Shown piece after piece: positions 24,429-35,300 of a DNA stretch of 64,000 nucleotides. Position numbers and translations under genes: made by a program. Position 1 is the stretch's first letter. Each line of letters begins with the position of its first letter. Origin of the DNA: Prunus persica (lineage: Eukaryota; Streptophyta; Magnoliopsida; Rosales; Rosaceae); assembly GCF_000346465.2 (NCBI RefSeq), contig NC_034012.1, positions 14,281,119 through 14,345,118 on the forward strand, written 5' to 3'. The notes beneath the pieces are model-generated. The model saw nothing but the letters and a program-made list of their open reading frames with translations, was not told the DNA's origin and did not search any database.

Positions 24429-25560
24429 TGTTAATATGAAAATTGTATTGGCATTTCCTAAACTCTAGCATAATTAAGTCGGGAATTAGCGTGTGAATAT
24501 GTTTTACTGGAAGTTTTGGCACAACACATTCAATTCCGGATTTTCAAAGTATGGCTGGATCGATAAGAGAAACTTGTTTTTTAGGTAAATCATGACATAA
24601 TCATGCATTCATTATAGCATTCCTAGCTAGAGTTATTTTCACTCAAATGCTTTTATATTAGTCATCTTTTTAATAGGATTAGATTTTATCTCTTGAGATT
24701 ATTTTCCTCTTTGGACCTTATTTTCCTATTTGGACCTTATTTTAGTTTAAAGTTAAAATATCATTTTTCATCTTTAACTTGGAGAGTACGTCCTATTTGG
24801 TTTCATTGTTTTCATCTTGGTTTATATTGTTTCCTTATATAAATTGATGGGATTGGAAGTTATTGAAAAGTATGCATAAGCTGGCGTGATTGTTTAAAAG
24901 AATCAAATCTGTTTAGGCAAATATTTGATCTCTTGGCTTTAAGTAATTCCCTTGGTAAAATGAGAATATGTCTGTATAAAGACATGCCGTGACTTCGTGG
25001 TTTTTTACACGGCTTTCATATGTTTTGATTGATCATCTAAATTTCTCAACAAAAGCTATTGTGCATATAGTTGAGATGTGTCATCCAGTGTTCCATGTTT
25101 ACTTGGTCATTTAACAAATACTTTCATCATTCATATTGCATTCATTTACATGTTTTGTGACTCATACGATTGAGGGTACCAAAACCATGGTAGCGGTTTT
25201 GTCTTCGACGAGCTTTAAGCAATCGTTACTAGTATTGCGTTCAACATAAGGAGTATCGAAAGATCATCCTGTGATAGAAGTTGGATTACGAAGAAGTCGG
25301 TAAATATTATCTAGATTGCGTCTAGGATAAGTGTGTGAATACTTCTTGTAATCATCATTCTATAGTAGATTTGTTTTGGACTGAGGAGTCCCGTGGATTT
25401 TCATCGGAATTTGGGTTTTTTTACCACGTAAAATAATTCTCTGCAAATATCAATCCTACTATCGAAGTTTATTTTTGCTTATTGATTATAATCTTAAATT
25501 GGCCTATTCACCCCTCCCCCTCCCCTCTAGGCATTTTTAGTCATCATACAAGTAATTTCA
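24429..25560 (+). mobile_element. Solo LTR, Ty1/copia (SIRE/Maximus-like)
   Basis: TGTTAATATG...AATTTCA is flanked by a perfect 5-bp duplication CAAGA (24424-24428 and 25561-25565). The distal part (GGACTGAGGAGTCCCGTGGA, then TTGGCCTATTCACCC and CTCTAGGC) resembles the 3' part of SIRE-type copia LTRs. No internal region is present, so LTR-LTR recombination probably removed it. Lineage assignment rests on remembered resemblance. Confidence 0.7.
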
Positions 25561-25655
25561 CAAGAAGAATATCTTTTAGGTCAAATTAATTAAGTCATTT
25601 CAAGGTAATTCTAAAACCCGAGAAAATACCCGAAACTCTCCATTGCTCTGATACA

Positions 25656-25994
25656 TCCACCCTCTTAGGGCCTCGACGTCCTCGTTGGCACACTTGCACC
25701 ACACAATAGAGTGGCTCTAATACCATTATGTCATATCCCGGATCGGCTCCGCCGTAGCACGATATTGTCTGTTTTGGGCCCCCCATGCCCTCACGGTTTT
25801 GTTTCTGGGAACTCACAAGCAACTTCCCGGTGGGTCACCCATCCTGGAATTGCTCTAACCCAAACTCGCTTAACTTTGGAGTTCTCATAACTAGGAAGCC
25901 AATGAGCTCCCAAAAGACCTCGAGCTAGATGAAGGTAGGCATATACATATAAGGCACATCACCCCCTCTCCGTTGGTCGATGTGGGATGTTACA
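25656..25994 (-). mobile_element. Cassandra TRIM, inverted, 3' LTR missing
   Basis: On the minus strand the LTR runs from 25994 (TGTAACATCCCACATCGACC) to 25729 (GGGATATGACA) and includes the 5S rRNA-like segment. A primer site TGGTATTAGAGCC (tRNA-Met type, one change) follows at 25725-25713. A short internal domain ends in the purine-rich CCCTAAGAGGGTGGA. The second LTR should start there but is absent, so the element is truncated. Confidence 0.85.
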
Positions 25995-26242
25995 CCACTA
26001 CTGTCGCCAACCACACCACTCTCCTCTCTCCATATTTTACATACATGGCTCCGACCACCACACAGGGCTCCGGCCACTTGGTTCTCACCATAAATACATC
26101 TCCATACCCTATTTTTAGTTATTGTTTCTCTTAGATTCAATCGACCTAACTTAGGCATCGGAGGTCCTTTGTCCAACACCCCCTGGTATGGTCTATTTAC
26201 TTTGGTTTTTTTTTTATAGGAATCGAGGAGAGAGAAGGAAGA
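25995..26242 (+). mobile_element. Fragment of a Tat-type LTR (about 26030-26210)
   Basis: AACTTAGGCATCGGAGGTCC, then CCAACACCCCCTGGT, parallels CTTAGGCATCGGAGAGCC and the following C/G-rich bases of the Retro3 LTR (37243-37280), at a similar spacing after the likely TATA region. It has no partner LTR or internal region. Assignment rests on this shared R-region motif. Confidence 0.45.
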
Positions 26243-27190
26243 TTAGAGAATCTGATTTAGATCTAAACATATGAAGTGTATGAAATGGTAGATGCAGATT
26301 TTGAAGAATAGAAGCAGATTTTAAAAGCAATACGGAAATCTCAATTCGAAAACCATGGCCTCACCAAGTAGAAAATGCATTGTAAAAGTTTTTTCTCAAA
26401 AAATTCTTAATGGGTGAAATCGATTTCAAAAATAAAAGCAGATTTCAAGAGCTATTTGAAAATCTCATTTTAAAAACCATGAACACTCTCACAGAGAAAA
26501 TGGCAGAGCTAAAAGATGCATCTCAACAATCCAGAAATTAAAGAGTTGGATGCTCTCTATCATTAGCCACCCTTTTGATAAATTAGGCATCACAAAATAA
26601 AGACACCTGTGAGCTAATGATAAGAGCTAGAATTGGACAAAAATGGTTAAGATAGAAAACCTACAGCTGGCAACAGAGGCAAGCTCACGTGAAAAATAAA
26701 TGATGTGGCAATAACACGTGACAAACAATGATGACTACTCATGCAAAAGAGAACACTACAATGCATGCAATGCAATCAAAGATGAATTACCTTCAATGAG
26801 CTTTGAGAGCTTGAATCCATTATGAAGCTGATCTCAGCCATCCTAGATTATCTTAGCGCTATCCTAGATTAGTCTAGCTTCTTGAGCTTGATTAAGTGTA
26901 TAAAAAATTAAAATCAAATTTCATGTTTGTCAAGGAAAACTAAAAATTTAGTTAACCAAAAAACCTAACAACCCACGACCATACCCCAGACCACACGCAA
27001 TGAAGTGACTTTATGCTACAACTTAGGAACACATACACATAGCATAAAAACGACGCGTTAAGACTTGGTCATGGTTTTGCTAAATAATGAAAATTAACCT
27101 GTGTAAAGAGCACAAGTTTTATATTATTTTCTTTGCCAAATAAACAAGTGATGTTGTAGTATATTCTTTTTTAAAACACACAAAGATAAA
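26243..27190. repeat. Host duplication blocks R3 and R2
   Basis: 26243-26950 matches 3405-4186, and 26955-27190 matches 3145-3390, each with scattered changes. Block order is R3-R2 here and R2-R3-R2' at the first locus. No gene is visible in either block. Confidence 0.7.
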
Positions 27191-28139
27191 GTGAATCAAT
27201 CTTAAATAAATATAAGATTAAAATAAACCGTGTTAGCATATATATATAAAATTGTTTTCTTTTCCGAATATTCAGACGTTATTATTGTGCGGATGCCATT
27301 GTAAACATGGAGGAAAACTGAGAGGGATAGTAAAAAATAAATGTTGTTCATATGGTAATAACCTCTATAAGTCCGTATAGGATAAAATCTGTATATATTG
27401 TATATGTCTATATATATAGAACTTTTTGAGAACAAGAGTTCATTCATAAAACTGAAAGGCATACAAAGACATTTGGAACTTATTTACTCAAGATATCTGT
27501 GTATACTTGATTTTCTTCTCTGTTCGTTAAAAGATTTATAAAAGGAGACAAACCATCAACGTTTGTGGAAAAAAAATTGAAGGACAAAAAGAAAATGAAC
27601 GTTTGTCCACGAGTAAGCTAACTATGAATGGGCATGCAAAGACTTCAAAGTAAGTCTTTTGTAGACCCAAAAAATTGGTAAAGCAAAAAAGAAGAAATCA
27701 ACGTCCGGACATGTGTGGGCCAACATGACTTTTCATACGAAGACTTGAAAGTCTTTGGAGCCACATCTCTTGCCTTGTGCTTTATTTGAAGCCGTACTGG
27801 AAGGAAATTGATGGACGTAGACAGAAGCAGCAACCAGCGCATTGCTTCCCCAGAGTTCTTTTGGCTTTTGTATGAAAATATCCAAGAGAATAGTACTTCC
27901 CTTCCAATTAATTTTAAACAAAATAAATATGAAATTTTGAACTGGTGATTTATTTGTATATTTTTGAGCCTTTTTTTGTCAAATTAAGTCCACAAAATGT
28001 GATCCACAGAAATTCTTCTCTCTCCCTCTCTTCTCCCACCACCCCACTCTATCCTCAAGGGTCTATAAATTGGTTGAGGCCAAGCCACATTAAGTTCACA
28101 CAACAATCTTGTCTTCACCTTAATTGTGTTAAGAAAAAC
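27191..28139 (+). promoter_or_regulatory. Upstream region and promoter of peptide gene copy 3
   Basis: 27191-27410 is unique AT-rich DNA. 27420-27545 repeats the block found at 1301 and 2081. 27538-27960 matches the copy 2 promoter. A shortened CCACAAAATGTGATC block, a C/T-rich run and TATAAAT at 28064-28070 follow, about 70 bases before the ATG. Compared with copies 1 and 2, roughly 45 bases (the CAACTAGGTTTCAAG segment) are missing just upstream. Confidence 0.7.
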
Positions 28140-28752
28140 ATGGCCTCATACTCATCCTCAAAGACTTTTCTTCTTCTTGGCTTTATGTTTGCTCTTGTGA
28201 TCCTCATTTCCTCTGAGGTCTCAGCTCGTGAGCTAGTGGAAATTACGAAGCCAGCAACCTATATTGGTGTGTTTCTAATTTGTTTTTTTAACTCAGATGT
28301 ATGTTTATATTTTTTATTCCACCGATCTGTGAAAATATATGTGTGGGTATATGGGGATGGTTCATATTTATGACCTCTACTCATGTTACTCAACTCATAT
28401 TATTTTCTTTGTGGGGGTTGTATTATACTTCAAATAATACGAACTAAAAAATTTCAGCAAACATTAAAATGACCTTAAATATAAACTACGTCACATAACC
28501 CTATGCTTGTCAACTGATATAAATTTTTTTTATATAAAGGACGACTTATATATATAGATTACTCTTATTTCAGGGTTTACACCCTTCACACCAGGACGCG
28601 GTCCAGTCATCAAATGCGGCCGTCGTCCGTATTCTGAATGCCTACCTCCGAGAGGGGCCCCCCAGCCTCCGGCCTCGGGAGAGTATAGGCATGGCCAAAG
28701 CCACCATGAAAAACAAGGACCCGGTGTTGCTGAGACTGAAACTGGGAATTAA
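28140..28752 (+). CDS. Small secreted peptide precursor, copy 3 (two exons)
   Basis: Exon 1 is 28140-28266, the intron (GTGTGT...TTTCAG) 28267-28573, exon 2 28574-28752; 101 residues. A signal peptide of about 29 residues ends EVSA. The mature part continues RELVEITKPATYIGFTP, then a Cys-containing core RGPVIKCGRRPYSEC, a Pro-rich spacer, GEYRH, HHEK and GVAETE, ending GN. Frame and splice sites are open throughout, making this the most complete copy. The CX7C core aligns with RCSLNSYSVC of copy 2 and is absent from copy 1. Family not recognised. A small apoplastic peptide with one possible disulfide is the simplest reading. CACTA C begins about 500 bases downstream. Confidence 0.8.
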
Positions 28753-29259
28753 ATAGATAATCCTTTTTCAGTGGTTTGTTTTATCAATTATAAGGTTAAT
28801 GTAATGTATTAGTTGAGTTGTTAATAAAACTCTCAATCATAATTAATTATAATTTTAAGGTTTATCTTTGTACTAGTACTCATATCATATTGTGTCTAAG
28901 ATATGTGGCTTTCTATCTTTATACATACGTTTGAAATCTATCCATAATGTGTGTATCAATGAAAATCTCTCCAAGAGTAATTATATGTTGATGGAAGTTT
29001 TAAAATTAATTCAAGCAGGCCTTTCATATCATTAGGTATTAAAAATAAGTAATTTCAACTCATTTTCTTTACAATATGGATATTTGAGAAACCAAATAAA
29101 ATCTTGGAATTCATCTCAGCCAAATGGACCCACTTGACAAAAAAAAAAAAAAAAAAAGGACCCGCTCGACTTTCTTTGGCTCTACTTGAACACTGGACCT
29201 GTGCAAAACGAATGCCAACGAAGTCCTAATCCAATTTTAATAGCCTCATTGCTTCTGTT
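28753..29259. other. 3' flank of copy 3
   Basis: Matches the 3' flanks of copies 1 and 2, including an AATAAA about 70 bases after the stop, and lacks the copy 2 MITE. It ends at GTT (29257-29259), the target duplication of CACTA C. No gene. Confidence 0.6.
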
Positions 29260-29274
29260 CATTACTACATTTTA

Positions 29275-29775
29275 TGATTTGTGCAACGAAGAGAATTTCA
29301 TTGAGCAAAGTTACTTTTAGTTGCACAAATTTCAGCGCGATAGAAAATTCGTCGCACAAAGCGTGAAGAAAGACTTTACACGACCAAGCTTTTGCATTTG
29401 TCGCGCAAAACTGAGCGACAGTTAACTTTCTTTGCACAAAATGTTTAGGGACGACACAATTGTTCGTCTCACAAATCTTTGCGTGACGAACGCATGTTTG
29501 TCTCACAAACCTTTGCGTGACGAAAATTATCCATCGTGCAATTCGTGTCGCAACTATTTGCACGACGATTTGTATTCGTCGGGCATTTTGTGTCACCAAA
29601 TTTTGTATGACGATTATTGTTGCGCGACGAAATCGTCATCCTTGCGCATGTCTTTTTTGCGAGACGAAAGTCTTCGTTGCACAAGAATAAAATATATTTA
29701 TTTAAAATATAATTTGATAGTTTTTATTTTGTAAAATGTGAATTTGCGCCGCAAAAAAAGTTTCGTCGTGCAAAA
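29275..29775. repeat. Left subterminal array of CACTA C
   Basis: Degenerate TTGCG(C/T)GACGAA motifs in both orientations from just inside the left end to about 29770. Many CG steps are changed to TG or CA, fitting an old, methylated element. Confidence 0.8.
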
Positions 29776-29967
29776 TTAAAATATATATTATTTAAATTTA
29801 AATTTAAATTTTTTTTATTTTGTAAAAAAATAAATTTGGTTTTTTTTGTTTGGTAATAAAATAAAATTGCAATAAAAAATGTAATGAAGAAACAAAAAAT
29901 TATATAAAATAATATAAATGTATACTACAAGAGAAATGTTTTAAAATACAATTATGAAAGTAAAAAA

Positions 29968-30955
29968 CTAATCGAACAAAGTTCCAAAATCTACTTGGTC
30001 GTCAAGAAGATGCAGCTCGGAGGTCTGGGCATTGTACACAGGGGTAGAGGTCTGGTGGCCATGCTCGGGGTGGACGGGCACAGAGGTCGACCCATCAAAT
30101 TGAGGGACTGGAATGCTGGACCGTGCGAGGGACTGCAGAATCATTGACATCTGACCCTGAAGCTCAGCCACCTTTGCTATCAAAGCAGTCACCTGACTGT
30201 TTGATTGCGCTCATGAACAGGGTCTAGGTTCCCTTCGCCGGGCATTCCCAATCCCTCGACAATATGTCCCCGGCCTCCTCCCGAGAGTCTGATCCAATGT
30301 TTCCGTCAAGATCTGAAACCCAGCATCCTATGGAGGATGCACAGACTCGATAGGAGTATAGGGAGGAAGTTGGGAAGCGGACTCCTGAAGAACCAACTAG
30401 CTCCTCTCCACCATCGTTGTCTGTTTAACATAACATAAAATATAAATTAAAACATTCATATAATAACCCTGAAACTTGAATGCGTAACATAAGAATAAAA
30501 ATTAAAGAAGACTTACATGAAGGGACTCGGCCAACTCATTCCCAGGTCGAACATAAACGTCGCCAAAGACGTCGATCTCTGGGAATTTGGACCCCCCTAA
30601 ATTGAAGAAGAGAAAAAAAAATGTTAGTACGAAAAAAATAAATTAATCATAATGACATATTAAAAATTAAATATAAATTATTTTATTATTACCCGCCGCC
30701 GTGCATCCATCCTATATGAGAAGGGCCTAGAACCTGAATGGTGGAGAAGAGTCTTCTTCTTCCTATTGCCCTTATTGACTTTGGCTTTATTCTGTTATAC
30801 AAAAAATAAAATGTATTAGTTGAAATTGAAATAAACATTAGTAAGAAATATGTAATAATTTTGAAATTAATATTAAAAAATACCATATAATCGGACGCCT
30901 GAAAATGAGCGCAAAGCCACGCCCAACTATCATCTCGCCCCTCAACCTCCTTCAC
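29968..30955 (-). pseudogene. TNPA-like gene of CACTA C, C-terminal exons
   Basis: Read right to left, the exons encode EGRDDSWAWLCAHFQASDYM (about 30950-30890), then NKAKVNKGNRKKKTLLHHSG (about 30790-30690), then FPEIDVFGDVYVRPG (about 30600-30510), then the LGRRPGTY.RG tail and a Gln-rich end (30420-29968). They are separated by AT-rich introns. The W.WLC.HF and the 'HHSGSRPFSYR' stretch fit the plant Ptta/En/Spm transposase family. Several in-frame stops occur in the last exon, including TGA at almost the same codon where element A has TAG. Its 5' part is separated by Retro2, and the sequence between WLC and the N-terminal exon at 54412 is missing. Confidence 0.72.
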
Positions 30956-32197
30956 CAGCCAAAAGGGAGGACGAAATTGCTCTCTATAAATAGAGACCTG
31001 CTCACTCATTCAAGGGAGTTAGAGGCAGGCACACACATTCACTTCATCCATTACTCTCATACACATATTCAGATTCAAGAGGCAGACACACACATTCACT
31101 TCATCCATTACTCTCATACACATATTCAGATTTACCAAAAAGAGAGAAGAGACATTGGAGCTGTCCTAGGAACTATATTGCTGCCAACTAGTTCTTCTCT
31201 TCTCTTTATTCTACCTATGTATTTCTTATTTTCTTTATTCATAGTTATGTCTAACTAATCCATTTAGTTAGGGCTTAGGATGAAGCCCTAGTCATGAATA
31301 TTCAATGTTATGGATGATTTTATAGTTAATTGATTTCCTTGCTTTCATTATCAAGTTGTTAATCTCCAGTTTATTATGTGCTTAATGTATGTTTTCTTGG
31401 AGTAGCTAACTAAGATTTTATGCATCTAGCACAGGTTGGGAAGGGGTTTAGATTAACCAATTCTACTCTCCTTTCACAAGCAACACATGAATGGCCTAAG
31501 AATCATTCAAGGGGTTAATAAACATAGGTTGACTAGGACAAATACCATGTTCTAGGACTTGTGTGATTATCATATTCTCATGGAGCTTAATGATTCTTGT
31601 AAACTTTATTCTAAGTAGAGACCATGCTTAGGTTGCATATTAGAGATCACGTGTTGTGCAGATATCATGCACAATTACATGCCTTAGGAGAATCATGCAT
31701 CCTGCACCTAGATACCATAGGCTTGTATGCGATAATCTATTGTTGATGAAGCTTGAGTCAATTTCTATGCATTCATAACTTGGATAGGAAAACTAGTGGT
31801 GGATTCCAAGGCTCTAACACCTCTCAATCATTGTTTCACAACTTGTTGATTGCTGCTAGTGTTTACTTTCGACCACTTTCATTTCACTTTCTTCTTTTCA
31901 TTTCAACAACAAAACCCCCCATTTAGAGTGTGTGTGTGGTGCTAGGATTCTGTCCTAGACCTTGAGTAATTAGCAAGAGGCATTGTTGAATTCGACCTTG
32001 CCTTTAGCTAGTTAGTCAGTTTCTTTGTTCTATGTTTTTCTAGCATTCTAAGTAATTTAACTTGGAACCAAGTTACCATTCTCTGTGGGATTGACCTCGT
32101 ATTTACATAAGCTATACTATAAATGATTCGGGCACTTGCGAGAATTAAAGTTGCTATTTTTAATAACTCATTTTAGTTGTTAAGAATAGTCGCAACA
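30956..32197 (+). repeat. Retro2 5' LTR, 5'-truncated
   Basis: Homology to the 3' LTR starts at AGCCAAAAGGGAGG (30956; partner near 53313) and ends CGCAACA. It contains a tandem duplication of about 55 bases (31024-31134, unit GAGGCAGACACACACATTCA...) that is single in the 3' LTR. It keeps about 75 bases near 31865-31940 that the 3' LTR has lost. Confidence 0.85.
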
Positions 32198-32203
32198 AGT
32201 TTT

Positions 32204-32221
32204 TGGAGCCGTTGCCGGGGA
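32204..32221 (+). promoter_or_regulatory. Retro2 primer binding site
   Basis: TGGAGCCGTTGCCGGGGA matches the tRNA-Asp complement with one mismatch (C to A at the fourth base), six bases after the LTR. Confidence 0.85.
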
Positions 32222-32370
32222 ACCGGTAACGATTGTGCTATAGTTAGATTACTTTGATTGTTTTGTTTTTGTTTGTTTCATTTGTTTCTTTTCGTTGGTT
32301 TTTCTTTTAGTATTCAATTTTTGTATTTAGTTGTTATCTCCATTGAAAGCACTGAATTGAGTTCCTTGGT

Positions 32371-35300
32371 GTGTGCATGTCCAAATCTGATCAGGAGCAA
32401 AGTTCACTTGAGCCACTTTCACTAAGAACCGCTGCTGTATGTGCTGGTTTAAGGAGGAATTATAGTTCTTCAAGCGTTGAATCTAAAAGTTACGAATCTG
32501 AAGGTTCAAGCAACATGGCAAAGATTCTGAATAACAACAATAATGTTGAAGGAGGTGGTGCGGTTGTTGTCCAACCTCGAAAACCCCTGTGTGAGTTTTC
32601 CATTCCCAAAGTCACCGATTAACCTTCGTGCATCGTCTATCCTCAACTCACAGTTGACAGGTTTGAGCTTCGAAGTGGTATGATTCATCTTCTTCCAACT
32701 TATTATGGTAATACCACTGAGGACCCTTACATGCATATTAAGCAATTATTTGAAATATGTGCTACAATCAAAATTCAAAGCCTTGATGATGAGCAGATTA
32801 AGATGAGGCTATTCCCATTTAGTTTAAAAGATAAAGCTAAGTCTTGGTTATACTCTTTGCCTAATGCTTCAATTCATACTTGGGAAGAGCTTTCTAATAA
32901 GTTTTTGTAGAAATTCTTTCAGCTCAAAAGACTAACAAGATTAGAAAGGAAATTCTTGGTTTCACACAAAAGGAATGAGAAGCTTTTCATGAATGTTGGG
33001 AGAGGTACAAGGAGATGATACGTTCTTGCCCACACCACAACATAGAGAGTTGGATGCAAATGCAATCTTTCTATGAAGGTTTGCTTGATTCTAAAAGGAT
33101 GATAGTAGATGCAACAAGTGGAGAAGGACTGATGAACAAAACAGCAGATGAGGCTTTTACTCTCTTTGAATCCTTGAGTGCTAACTCTCAACAATGGAGC
33201 CACAATAAAGGAAGATGAGCTCCTATGAAAGCTGTGGTCTCTGAGGTAAGTACTAATAATGAGATTGCTGCAAAACTTGATGTTATGTGTTCTTTGCTTC
33301 AATAGGCAGTGACTGGCCCTCTAGGAAACAAAGTGGAAGTTCAAGACCAATGTCTTTGTATGGAGCACATGCTAGAACAAGCAAATGCCCTTCCAGCAAG
33401 GAATCCTAATAATGATCCTTACTCAAATACGTACAATTCGGGATGGAGAAATCATCCTAATTTTTAGTGGAACAACAATCCAAATGTGCAACAATCTCAA
33501 GGACCTCCCCCATGATTCCAAACACAACAAAGGCAATTCCAGCAAGCTCCCCAACAAGTGCAAGAGCAAATGGGTGATCAAATGGGAGAATTGCAAGACA
33601 TGTTCAAGAAGTTCATGGGGCAACAGATGCAAACCAATAAGAATCTTCAAAATGCAGTGAACAAACTAGAAGTGCAAGTTGGGCAGATTGCATCTTCCAT
33701 GAGCAATAGAGCATCCGGAACTTTCCCAAGCAAAACTGAGGTGAATCCAAGGCATCAAGGGCATGCTAAAGCAGTACACATCTTGAGAAGTGGTAAACAA
33801 GTTGATAATAAGGTTGGAGATGTCAATGAAGAGCAAGAAGATGGAGAAAACGTGGAGATCATTCAGCCACCACATAGGCAGCCACAGCTTCCAACAAACA
33901 GTCCCTCAATCCTTCTAGAAAGAGCACAAAGCCTAAGGTATCATCTAATGCTAATCAAGTTCAAATTTCAACTAATGCTTTTAGGCCTATTGCACCCTTT
34001 CCCAGCAGGTTATCAAAGTCAAAGAAGGATCAAGGCTTGGATGAGATAATGGAAACATTTAAGAAGGTGCAAATCAACATCCCATTGCCCAATGTCATTG
34101 CTCATATTCCAAAGTATGCAAAATTTTTGAAGGATCTATGCACTAACAAGAGGAGATTCAAAGAGCATGAACAAGTTGCATTGAGTGAAGAGGTAAATGC
34201 AGTGTTACAAAGAAAGCTGCTTCCAAAGCTAAAGGATCCAGGTTCTTTTTCTATACCTTGCATAGTTTGTGATTTTAAGTTTCAAAAAGCTTTGCTTGAT
34301 CTTGGTGCTTATATAAATCTTATGCAATATCATGTTTATGAGAAACTTAACCTTGGTAAGTTGCAAGCCACATCTGTGAGCATTCAACTGGCAAATAGAA
34401 CTATTAGGTACCCTAAGGTCATTCTAGAAGATGTTTTGGTGAACGTGGAAGAGCTAATTTTGCCAGCAGATTTCTTGGTGTTGGAAATGGAAGAAGCACC
34501 AATTCATGACAATCAGTTACCACTCATTATAGGTCGTCCATTCATGGCAACTGCCGGTGCTATTATTGATGTAAAGAAGGGTACATTGACCATGAATGTG
34601 TTTGATGAGACAATAGCATTCAAAGTGTTTGAAGCCTCCAAGTTTCCAAGTGACGAGCATGAAGTTTTCCATGTTGATGCAATTGATACTATGGTGAAAG
34701 AAGCACTGCCAATGAGTTATTTGGAGCCCATTGAAGCATGCATCACACAAAGCATAAGGAAAGAAGAAGTGGACAGCTTAGAGGCTGTGATCTCTCCTTT
34801 ACTTCTTGAGCTTGTTTACAGCATGGATAGCTACATAGAAATTGTAAAGAGGTATGCAAACCAATTTGAATCATTACCCCTACCTACTAATAAGGTTTTA
34901 CCTTCTATTATGCAGGCACCAGAGTTGGAATTAAAGCAATTGCCAAAACACCTAAATATGCTTATTTAGGTGAAAATGAGACTCTACTTGTTATCATTGC
35001 CTCACATCTCGGACCAAATGATGAAAAGAAGCTTTTGTGAGTTCTAAAAGAGCACAAAACTGTAATTAGGTGGAGCATTGCAGATATCAAAGGCATAAGC
35101 CCAACACTGTGCATGCATAAGATATTATTGGAAGACAATGCAATGCCTAAGAGGGATGCCTAAAGACGTCTCAATCCGAACATGAAGGAAGTGGTAAGAA
35201 AAGAGGTAATGAAGCTTTTAAATGTTGGTATTATTTACTCTATTTCTGACAGTAAATGGGTGAGCCCAGTGCAAGTTGTCCCCAAGAAGTCAGGTATCAC

